This document shows positions 1 to 5,344 of a stretch of DNA of 5,833 bases, piece after piece. The notes beneath the pieces were generated by a model, which was not told the origin of the DNA, did not search any database, and saw nothing but the letters and a program-made list of their open reading frames with translations. Source of the stretch: Acidobacteriota bacterium (GTDB lineage Bacteria > Acidobacteriota > Terriglobia > Terriglobales > Acidobacteriaceae); NCBI GenBank assembly GCA_021778875.1, contig JAJYBT010000214.1, forward strand, positions 1-5,833, read 5' to 3'. Each line of letters begins with the position of its first letter. Positions within the stretch are counted from its first letter, which is position 1. A program made the translations under genes and the position numbers.

Positions 1-734
1 TCGTGTACCTGCGCGCCCACCAGGCCGAGGATGAGCTGATGGTTGGCTTCGTAGAGGCCGGGCGAGTCGACGATGTTGGATGCCTGGATGGCATTTACGA
101 GATCGGTGATGGTGACGCCGTCAGCGGCCAGCAGGGCAAGGTTGGGGACTACGTGGAACTCCGGCACCTGACCGCCCTGCACTATCACGGTGCTGACGCC
201 AGTGACGCGATTGAGCGGAGGCTTCAGGTCGTAGGTGGCAATCTCCCACAGCTGCGTTTGCGGAATAGTGGTGGAGGTAAGGCTGTAACCGAGGATGGGA
301 AACGTGGCGAAGGTGAGCCGGTTGGAGGTGACGCGCGCGGTGGGCGGCAGCGTCTGCTCCACTTTGCTGAGCGCCGCATCGACCAGTTGCAGAGAGCGAT
401 ACATGTCCTCATTCCAGTTGAAGAAGAGGCTGACCTCTGCCGAACCGCGGCTGGTGGTGGAGCGCACGGTCTCAAGGCCGGGCACGGAGTTGACCGCATC
501 TTCAATGGGCTTGGTGATGGTGACCTGCATCTGCTCGACCGGCATGACGCCGTTGTCAACGCCGATGACGACACGGGGGAAGTTCGTCTCAGGAAAGACG
601 GCGATGGGCACCTGCGTGGCGAGATAGATGCCTGCGACGGTGAGCACGGCCGCGAAGAAAAAGATGGTTCGCGTAGAGCGCGCGAGCCAGAACGAGCGGG
701 AAGGCTGAGGGGTGCGGGAGGGGTCGCTGGACAT
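1..734 (-). CDS. RND efflux transporter permease, N-terminal part (cut by window edge)
   Basis: This is the inner-membrane proton-driven pump subunit of a tripartite RND efflux system. 244 N-terminal residues are visible out of the roughly 1,000-1,050 usual for the family. A cytoplasmic N-terminus is followed by the first membrane helix (about residues 23-41, TIFFFAAVLTVAGIYLATQ). The periplasmic porter domain then begins with the family hallmark VTITKPIEDAVNSVPGLETV (71-90), followed by RSTTSRGSAEVSLFF (91-105). A porter-type segment VQGGQVPEF lies near 185-193. The ATG (734-732) overlaps the adaptor stop codon as TGATG and has a GGAG ribosome site 7 bases upstream, so the start is well fixed. 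The frame stays open to the window edge. The TM4 charged residues that separate drug (HAE1) from metal (HME) pumps lie outside the window. The sequence shows traits of both groups, so the substrate is unassigned. Confidence 0.95.
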   Translation of the reverse strand, partial: MSSDPSRTPQPSRSFWLARSTRTIFFFAAVLTVAGIYLATQVPIAVFPETNFPRVVIGVDNGVMPVEQMQVTITKPIEDAVNSVPGLETVRSTTSRGSAEVSLFFNWNEDMYRSLQLVDAALSKVEQTLPPTARVTSNRLTFATFPILGYSLTSTTIPQTQLWEIATYDLKPPLNRVTGVSTVIVQGGQVPEFHVVPNLALLAADGVTITDLVNAIQASNIVDSPGLYEANHQLILGLVGAQVH

Positions 735-745
735 CAGTTGTCTCC
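732..745 (-). promoter_or_regulatory. TGATG stop/start overlap with Shine-Dalgarno for the RND gene
   Basis: The adaptor gene stop TGA (736-734) shares its A with the ATG of the permease (734-732). A GGAG motif (745-742) sits 7 bases before the ATG, inside the last codons of the adaptor gene. This arrangement is typical of translational coupling and fits matched production of adaptor and pump subunits. Confidence 0.8.
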
Positions 746-2068
746 GTTGCCCTTGCCGGCTGCAGGCTTGGCGTCGTCGTCCGCGGCAGGTCCGATCTTG
801 ACCTTCGCCCCGTCGTCGAGGCCGTAGGCTCCGCCGGTGATGACCATGTCGGTTTGCGAGACGCCGTTGAGGATCTGTACATCGTCGCCGTCGACAATGC
901 CTACGGTGACGGGCTTGCGATGGGCGACTCCGTCCGCGCCCGCGAGCATGACGGACTTGCTGCCATCCTGCGCGGTGAGTAGCGCGGATTGCGGAACCTT
1001 CCATGCGTTCTGCACGGTCTTGCCAGTGATGGACACCTTGACGGGTGTTCCCACCTTGAGTGTTCCGGCTTTATTGTCAATGCGGAGCCAGACCTCGACG
1101 GTGGTGCTGCCGGGATCCAGCGCGGGGCTGATGAGGGACACCTTTGCGGGCACCGGCGCATCCACGCCGGGCACCAGAACGGACGCCGCATCGCCGACCT
1201 TCATCTGCTGCGCGAGGGTTTGCGCAATGTGTGTTTTGGCCAGCAGCACGGCAGTCTCCATGACCGTGAGCAGAGGCGCGCCGGCGGGCGCGGTTTCACC
1301 GGCGAAGAGTGGCCGGTCAGTGACGACGCCGCCGATGGGGCTGCGAATCTGCGAGAAGCTGAGCTGCGCTTCCGCTCCCTTGTATTTGCCTTCAGCGGAG
1401 GTGAGCTGGCCCTGCGCTGACTCCAGCGCGGCCTTGCGGCTGACGGCGCGCATGGAGGCAAGGTGCTTGGCGGCGGAGTCATAAGCAGCCTGCGCCTGCA
1501 CCAGCGCGGCCTGCGCGGTGTCCAGGTCGCGGCCGGGGATGGCGCCCTGCGCGAAAAGCTGCTTGCGGCTGCGGACGATGCTTTGATTCAGATCGAGGTT
1601 GGCCTTGGCCTGCGCCATGTCCAACTCGGCCTTCTGCGTCTCCTCGGGAACCTGCGCGCGTGTTGCAGTGGCGTATGCGGCCTGCGCCGCCATGTAGGAG
1701 CCCTTGTTGTCCTGCGCAGCAGCGGCCAGGTCGCTGTTCTCAAGCGTAGCGAGCAGCTGGCCTGCTTTCACGCGATCGCCGCGCTGCACGTAGAACTTTT
1801 TGACCGGCGCGCTGATGCGGGGTTCGATGGCGGCCTGGGCCAGCGGTGCCAGAATCGCGTCGGCCACGATGTACTCGGAGATGGAGCCCTGCTCCGGATG
1901 CTCGGCCTGCACCGTGACGACAGGCTCGGGCGCTGCTTCTTTCTTGCAGCCGGAGAAGGCGAGCGACGATAGCGCGAGAAGGCATGCCGCAAGCAGAGGC
2001 GCGATGTGCGCAAGCGGGCGGCTGGCGAAGGGAGGCAGCGAGTTGGAAGTACCTGTCAGGTTCATCAT
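734..2068 (-). CDS. RND efflux periplasmic adaptor (membrane fusion protein), probable lipoprotein
   Basis: This is the adaptor of a tripartite efflux pump (HlyD/AcrA/CusB-like family), linking the RND permease to the outer-membrane channel. The 444-residue product begins with a hydrophobic export signal ending in LAFSGC, so Cys41 is the likely lipidation site. The first lipoyl half lies near 83-112 (APVKKFYVQRGDRVKAGQLL). A long Ala/Gln/Lys-rich alpha-helical coiled-coil region follows (about 113-238). The second lipoyl half is at about 239-271 (IRSPIGGVVTDRPLFAGE), then a beta-barrel (about 272-350) and a membrane-proximal domain with WKVPQSALL (356-364). The tail is rich in Asp, Lys and Gly. 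The frame is open further upstream to 2314, but that part overlaps the outer-membrane factor gene and has no export signal at its start. I chose the MetMet at 2068, 4 bases after the upstream stop. Only a weak GGAA lies upstream (12 bases), so reinitiation after the preceding gene is plausible. The second Met (2065) is an equally possible start. Confidence 0.95.
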   Translation of the reverse strand: MMNLTGTSNSLPPFASRPLAHIAPLLAACLLALSSLAFSGCKKEAAPEPVVTVQAEHPEQGSISEYIVADAILAPLAQAAIEPRISAPVKKFYVQRGDRVKAGQLLATLENSDLAAAAQDNKGSYMAAQAAYATATRAQVPEETQKAELDMAQAKANLDLNQSIVRSRKQLFAQGAIPGRDLDTAQAALVQAQAAYDSAAKHLASMRAVSRKAALESAQGQLTSAEGKYKGAEAQLSFSQIRSPIGGVVTDRPLFAGETAPAGAPLLTVMETAVLLAKTHIAQTLAQQMKVGDAASVLVPGVDAPVPAKVSLISPALDPGSTTVEVWLRIDNKAGTLKVGTPVKVSITGKTVQNAWKVPQSALLTAQDGSKSVMLAGADGVAHRKPVTVGIVDGDDVQILNGVSQTDMVITGGAYGLDDGAKVKIGPAADDDAKPAAGKGNGDN

Positions 2069-2072
2069 CGGT

Positions 2073-3491
2073 TCACATGGTTCCGGTGAGCATTTGCAGA
2101 CTGGCAAGGGCCATCTGGTAGCGGACGCGGCCGTCTTCACGGGCGTTCCGGGCGGTGAGGTCTGCGGTTTGCGCGTCGACCACTTCAAGAACAGTCGCTT
2201 CTCCGCCGGTGTAGCGAAGCCGGGTAAGGCGCAGACTTTCGGCTGCCGTGGCGGCGCTTGCATCGAGTGAGGTAAGTTGATCGCGCGCCGCCTGCGCCTC
2301 AGCGTAGGCCTCATCGAGCTGAGCGATGAGGCGCCTCTGCGTGGCGCTGAGAGCTACGCGCGCCGCGTTGCGACGAATCCGGCTTTGCTTGACCTTGTGC
2401 TCGGTGACAAGCCAGTCCCATACGGGAACGTCGAGCGTAACGCTTGCGGAGTAGCCAAGATTGCGCACGCCGTCGGGTCCATTGACGGCGATCTGCGGAG
2501 CATCGATACCGTAGGTGACGTTGAGGCCGAGATCGGGCAGATAGGCGGCGCGCGCCGCAAGCACGTCGGCATTGCTCACGTCGACGGCGGCCAGCGCGCT
2601 CTTGAGTTCAGGGTTATTTTTGGCAGCGGCTTCGTCGGCCTGGGCGCGGCTTGGGAGCGGCGCGATTTGTGCCGGAATGACAAGGCTGTATGGGGTGCGC
2701 GGATCGGCGAAGAGCAGGATGCCGAGTTCGAGGCGGGCCTTGTCTGCAGCCAGCTTTGCGTCAGATAGGTCGCGGTCGCGCTGCTGTTGCTGCAACTGCG
2801 CCTTGACCACGTCTGCATGCGCGGCTTCGCGAGCCTGTTCGCGTTCGGTGGTCAGGCGGGTGAAGTCCGCGGCCTCCGCCTGGGCCTGCTGAGCAATGGC
2901 GAACTTGTGATCGGCTGCGGCCAGATTGTAGTAGAGAGCGGTGACCGCGGCGACGAGCCCTCGGCGGGCGATCTCAAAGTTAGCCGCGGCCATTGCGGCG
3001 GAGGCATCGGCGCGATGGACGGCGGCAACGCCGGCAAGGCCGAGAGTCTCATTGACGACGGCCTGGCTGGCGTACTCGCGAACCGCATTGTTGGCGATGA
3101 AGCGCGGCGCGGGTTGCGCGGCTACGCCCTGGCCTGCCTGGTTGAGCAATCCGTTGGCCTGTGTGTAGAGCGCCTGGTTGTGATAGCCCACGCTGGGCAG
3201 CAGAGCCGAGCGCGCGATGGAACGATCGAGCGCAGACGACTGGCTGTCGGCCATGGCCGCTGCGTAAGTCGGCTCATTGGCCTGCGCGCGACGGATGGCT
3301 TCCTCCAGCGTGATGGCTGGCGGCTGATCTGCCGCGGAAGCGTCCTGAGGCGCGGCTGCCGGTGTTTGCGCGCAGGCGGGAACCGCGGGCAGGCTTGCCA
3401 GCAGGCAGAAGACAAGAGCGCCGGGCAGCAACTGCGTGCGGTGCGGCCTGCGATTTGGCAGGAGACATTGCCTCATCATCCAACTCAGCAT
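2073..3491 (-). CDS. TolC/OprM-like outer-membrane efflux factor
   Basis: This is the outer-membrane channel subunit of the efflux pump, first gene of the operon. The 472-residue length is typical of the OEP (TolC) family, which contains two repeats. The first repeat begins after the signal at PAITLEEAIRRAQANEPTY (about 58-76) and includes ARSALLPSVGY (93-103). The second begins near NNPELKSALAAVDVSNADVL (about 290) with AAYLPDLGLNVTYG. The C-terminus carries LRLTRLRYTGGEATVLEVVD, a usual OEP ending. Long Ala/Gln/Asp-rich helical stretches fit the periplasmic tunnel. The N-terminal signal could be cut by signal peptidase I after ACA (residue 41) or be read as a lipobox VPAC (Cys40). The start at 3491 is preferred over Met5/Met6 because AAGG lies 10 bases upstream of it. 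The gene ends 4 bases before the adaptor start. Confidence 0.95.
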   Translation of the reverse strand: MLSWMMRQCLLPNRRPHRTQLLPGALVFCLLASLPAVPACAQTPAAAPQDASAADQPPAITLEEAIRRAQANEPTYAAAMADSQSSALDRSIARSALLPSVGYHNQALYTQANGLLNQAGQGVAAQPAPRFIANNAVREYASQAVVNETLGLAGVAAVHRADASAAMAAANFEIARRGLVAAVTALYYNLAAADHKFAIAQQAQAEAADFTRLTTEREQAREAAHADVVKAQLQQQQRDRDLSDAKLAADKARLELGILLFADPRTPYSLVIPAQIAPLPSRAQADEAAAKNNPELKSALAAVDVSNADVLAARAAYLPDLGLNVTYGIDAPQIAVNGPDGVRNLGYSASVTLDVPVWDWLVTEHKVKQSRIRRNAARVALSATQRRLIAQLDEAYAEAQAARDQLTSLDASAATAAESLRLTRLRYTGGEATVLEVVDAQTADLTARNAREDGRVRYQMALASLQMLTGTM

Positions 3492-3501
3492 ACGACGTGA
3501 A

Positions 3502-3506
3502 CCTTA
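3502..3506 (-). promoter_or_regulatory. Shine-Dalgarno of the outer-membrane factor gene
   Basis: On the minus strand TAAGG lies 10 bases upstream of the ATG at 3491. The spacing is acceptable, and it supports this first Met over Met5 and Met6, which would be more than 20 bases away. Its presence implies an operon transcript with a normal leader, unlike the two plus-strand genes in the window. Confidence 0.55.
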
Positions 3507-3549
3507 ATTTGAGATGAGCTTGCCGGATTTGCATAACAGCGCATGGGCA

Positions 3550-3574
3550 GCCTGCGCGAGACGCGTGCGCAGGC
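3550..3574. repeat. 8-bp perfect inverted repeat in the divergent spacer
   Basis: GCCTGCGC (3550-3557) and GCGCAGGC (3567-3574) are perfect reverse complements separated by 9 bases. The site lies just upstream of the TAGAAT box of the reductase, about where a -35 element or operator would be. It could bind a dimeric regulator or form an RNA hairpin. The half-site is also a very common oligomer in nearby coding sequence, so chance is a real alternative. Confidence 0.35.
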
Positions 3575-3578
3575 CCCC

Positions 3579-3584
3579 TAGAAT
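3579..3584 (+). promoter_or_regulatory. Putative -10 box of the aldo-keto reductase (leaderless geometry)
   Basis: TAGAAT matches the bacterial -10 consensus TATAAT at 5 of 6 positions and ends 8 bases before the ATG at 3593. A start site about 7 bases downstream would leave an mRNA leader of 0-2 bases. GGGAG (3585-3589) lies only 3 bases from the ATG, which is too close for good ribosome binding. No convincing -35 is seen. Confidence 0.5.
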
Positions 3585-3592
3585 GGGAGTGC

Positions 3593-4582
3593 ATGGAGAC
3601 GGCAGCGATTGGACAGATGGACGTGAGCCGCATCGGGCTGGGCAAGTGGGCGCTGGGCGGGCTGGAGTGGGGCGCGGTGCCCGAAGCGCAGGCGATTGCC
3701 ACTTGCCTGAGTGCGGTGGAGCGCGGCATTCGCCTGATCGATACGGCTCCGATCTACGGCCATGGACGGGCGGAGGAGATTGTCGGCAAGGCGATTCGCG
3801 CACATGGCCGGCGCGAGGACTTTTACATTGCGACGAAGGCTGGGCTGGAGTGGGATGACGAGGGCGTGTATGTGAACTCCAGCGCGATACGGCTGCGCCG
3901 CGAACTGGAGGATAGCCTGCGCAGGCTGGGCGTGGACACGGTCGATCTCTACCAGGTTCATTGGCCCGATCCGCGTGTTCCGGTGGCGGAGGTGGCCGCG
4001 TTGATTGCGGAGTTTCAGCGAGAAGGCAAGGTGCGCGCGGCGGGCGTGAGCAACTTCAGCGTGGCGCAGATGGAGGAGTTCCGCACGATGGCGCCGCTGG
4101 CTGCGCATCAGTTGCCGTACAACCTTTTCGAGCGCGAGATGGATGCGGCGGTTCTGCCGTGGTGCCGAGAGAGCCGGGTGGCCGTGATCGCGTACAGCTC
4201 GTTATGCCGCAGCCTGCTGGGCGGGCGAGTGCATCGGGGCATGCGGTTCGATGCGGGAGACATTCGCCGGGTGGATCCGAAGTTCCAGGAGCCGCGCTTC
4301 AGCCAGTATATGAGTGCGGTGGAGCGGCTGACGGAGTTTGCGCGGTTGCGCTACGGGAAGACCGTGCTGGAACTGTCGGTGCGCTGGGTGCTGGACCGGC
4401 CGGGCGTGACGGTGGCCCTGTGGGGTGCCAAGAGTCCGGAGCAATTGGACGCGGTGGCCGGCGTGCTGGACTGGCATCTGGACGCGGACGCGATGGCGGA
4501 GATGGACCGGATCGTGGCTGAGTACGTGACGGACCCGGTGGGGCCGGGGTATCTGACGCCGAAGGTGCGCGGAAGCCAGTAA
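3593..4582 (+). CDS. Aldo-keto reductase, AKR11B (YhdN/GS69-like)
   Basis: This is a cytoplasmic NAD(P)H-dependent oxidoreductase with a TIM-barrel fold that reduces aldehydes or ketones. All four catalytic residues are present: Asp50 (LIDTAPIYG), Tyr55, Lys82 (IATKAG) and His123 (YQVHWPDP). GKVRAAGVSNFS and LPYNLFEREMD are typical family segments, and LWGAKSPEQL near the C-terminus is the cofactor-phosphate loop. From memory, the start (IGLGKWALGG), NLFEREM, SLCRSLLGG, DPKFQEPRF and the end DPVGPGYLTP closely parallel Bacillus subtilis YhdN (general stress protein 69, about 331 residues). The 329-residue length agrees. The ATG at 3593 is the first in-frame start after an upstream stop at 3515 and aligns with the YhdN N-terminus. 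It is divergent from the efflux operon. The physiological substrate is not evident; a detoxification role is only an inference. Confidence 0.94.
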   Translation: METAAIGQMDVSRIGLGKWALGGLEWGAVPEAQAIATCLSAVERGIRLIDTAPIYGHGRAEEIVGKAIRAHGRREDFYIATKAGLEWDDEGVYVNSSAIRLRRELEDSLRRLGVDTVDLYQVHWPDPRVPVAEVAALIAEFQREGKVRAAGVSNFSVAQMEEFRTMAPLAAHQLPYNLFEREMDAAVLPWCRESRVAVIAYSSLCRSLLGGRVHRGMRFDAGDIRRVDPKFQEPRFSQYMSAVERLTEFARLRYGKTVLELSVRWVLDRPGVTVALWGAKSPEQLDAVAGVLDWHLDADAMAEMDRIVAEYVTDPVGPGYLTPKVRGSQ

Positions 4583-4699
4583 CGGTGCGGGTTCGATTCA
4601 TGTCCGCGTGGCCGAAGCAGGAGTCGGCCGGGCGTAACCGGGGCCGGGAAATGGAATTCGCGCCCGCGAGGTGGCCTAGTTCTGCGATACTAATCCGTT
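4583..4699 (+). other. Spacer between reductase and jag, with a weak hairpin
   Basis: This stretch holds no gene. GGCCGA (4610-4615) and TCGGCC (4624-4629) form a 6-bp stem with an 8-base loop. No T-run follows, so it is not a convincing intrinsic terminator. The rest is G/C-rich until an AT-richer stretch just before the jag start. GGTTCGATTC near 4589 resembles a tRNA T-arm but has no matching stem. Confidence 0.35.
4683..4691 (+). promoter_or_regulatory. Putative extended -10 of jag (leaderless geometry)
   Basis: TGCGATACT reads as an extended -10: a TG, one base, then GATACT, which matches TATAAT at 4 of 6 positions. It ends 8 bases before the ATG at 4700, the same distance as the box before the reductase. 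An in-frame TAA (4691-4693) rules out an upstream start, and no Shine-Dalgarno is present. Together these suggest a transcript starting at or next to the ATG. No good -35 is visible. Confidence 0.45.
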
Positions 4700-5251
4700 A
4701 TGCCAATTGCTGATCTGCAACAGGCTGCACAAACGATTGCTGGATTCCTGGCCTCCCTGAACAAACTGGGCGGCATGCGCCTCAAGTACCGCATCACCGC
4801 CGGCGACGGCGCACACGATCCGGATGGGCTTGAGGCCCGCTTGATTTATGTGGAACTGGGCGGGCCCGATGTGCCGCTGTTGACCCAGCACAACGGAGAA
4901 GTGCTGCGCGCGTTGGAGACTCTGGCGGCGCAGATGCTGCGTCTGGAGCAGCGCGAGCACGACCTGGTCAGCTTTGACGCGGGGAACTTTAAGGCCCTGC
5001 GCGCGCAGGAGCTGCGCATGGCCGCGGAGACCGCCGCGGAGAAGGTGCGGAAGACGGGGATTCCGTTTGCCTTTCCGCCGATGAACAGCCGCGAGCGCCG
5101 GCTGCTGCACCTGGCGCTGCGCGACATGGAAGGCGTGGAGACGGCCAGCTCCGGCGAGGGCCAGGAGCGCTTCCTTGCCGTGTATCCGGCGGGCAAGACG
5201 CATCTGCAGGTGGCACAGCCGACGAAGCCCCGGGGCTTTGGGCGACGCTGA
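4700..5251 (+). CDS. jag: Jag/KhpB-type RNA-binding protein (degenerate KH plus R3H domain)
   Basis: This is a probable cytoplasmic single-stranded RNA-binding protein of the Jag (SpoIIIJ-associated, KhpB/EloR) family. The 183-residue product has a KH-like region at about 26-98: strands LKYRI and ARLIYVEL, helix EVLRALETLAAQMLRL, strand DLVSFDAG. An R3H domain follows at about 105-163. PPMNSRERRLLHLAL carries the R-x3-H signature (Arg133, His137), then GVETASSGEGQERFLAVYP, a standard Jag ending. The tail is basic and Pro/Gly-rich. Two things are odd. The usual N-terminal Jag-N domain is absent or reduced to about 25 residues, and the KH GxxG loop reads QHNG (63-66), losing the first Gly. The ATG is fixed by an in-frame TAA 6 bases upstream. 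The gene is not beside yidC or rnpA, its common neighbours; it follows the reductase and converges on dnaA. The family call is firm, the RNA targets unknown. Confidence 0.85.
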   Translation: MPIADLQQAAQTIAGFLASLNKLGGMRLKYRITAGDGAHDPDGLEARLIYVELGGPDVPLLTQHNGEVLRALETLAAQMLRLEQREHDLVSFDAGNFKALRAQELRMAAETAAEKVRKTGIPFAFPPMNSRERRLLHLALRDMEGVETASSGEGQERFLAVYPAGKTHLQVAQPTKPRGFGRR

Positions 5252-5296
5252 GAAGAGCATTCGCGCCGGATGATCGGCGAAACAGTCGAGAACTAG

Positions 5297-5321
5297 AAAG
5301 GCCGCTCTGGAAGCGGCCTTT
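5297..5321. terminator. Bidirectional intrinsic terminator between jag and dnaA
   Basis: AAAGGCCGCT (5297-5306) and AGCGGCCTTT (5312-5321) form a perfect 10-bp stem with the 5-base loop CTGGA. On the plus strand the stem ends in TTT followed by GCTTATT; on the minus strand it ends in TTT followed by CTAGTTCT. The G/C-rich core flanked by A and T runs works in both directions, as expected between two convergent genes (46 bases after the jag stop codon, 24 before the dnaA stop). The T-tracts are short. Confidence 0.85.
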
Positions 5322-5344
5322 GCTTATTGCGGCGCTGCGAGGCG

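Larger units (their letters stand above)
3492..3592. promoter_or_regulatory. Divergent promoter region between efflux operon and aldo-keto reductase
   Basis: These 101 bases separate two genes transcribed away from each other, so promoters for both should lie here. The efflux-side half (3500-3540) is clearly AT-richer than its surroundings. A weak minus-strand extended -10 candidate is TGTTATGCA (3538-3530), matching TATAAT at only 3 of 6 positions and with no clear -35. The reductase-side half is GC-rich, carries an inverted repeat (3550-3574) and ends in a TAGAAT box. No regulator gene sits next to it in the window. Confidence 0.5.

Noticed and set aside
3..827. A 274-codon open frame on the plus strand, opposite the RND gene
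   Set aside because: It is the antisense of clear RND coding sequence in high-GC DNA. Its product is Gly/Arg/Asp-rich without any domain, and it runs across the RND/adaptor junction.
1390..1720. The heptamer CCTGCGC recurring many times
   Set aside because: It is the antisense of GCGCAGG-type codons in the Ala/Gln-rich coiled coil of the adaptor, so it reflects codon use and amino-acid repeats rather than a DNA repeat array.
837..1972. Several plus-strand open frames of 140-215 codons opposite the adaptor gene
   Set aside because: They are shadow frames of the adaptor, with biased composition and no recognisable motif. The adaptor frame has clear lipoyl and coiled-coil features.
2069..2314. 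An 82-codon N-terminal extension of the adaptor reading frame
   Set aside because: It overlaps the conserved C-terminus of the outer-membrane factor, is Arg/Pro-rich, and would bury the lipoprotein signal peptide. The MetMet at 2068 is the sensible start.
2787..3500. A 237-codon plus-strand frame opposite the outer-membrane factor
   Set aside because: It is the antisense of two well-recognised OEP repeats. Its Gly/Arg/Leu-rich composition is typical of a reverse frame in this GC range.
3578..4108. A 176-codon minus-strand frame inside the reductase gene
   Set aside because: The plus-strand frame has the complete AKR catalytic tetrad and family-wide similarity; the reverse frame has no motif.
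4586..4605. GGTTCGATTC resembling the T-arm of a tRNA
   Set aside because: The bases flanking the loop do not form a 5-bp T-stem, and no acceptor or anticodon arm is found around it.
5252..5344. A possible origin of replication or DnaA box cluster beside dnaA
   Set aside because: I see no TTATNCACA-like box or AT-rich unwinding region. The gap is filled mainly by the terminator hairpin. If oriC is nearby, it lies outside the window.
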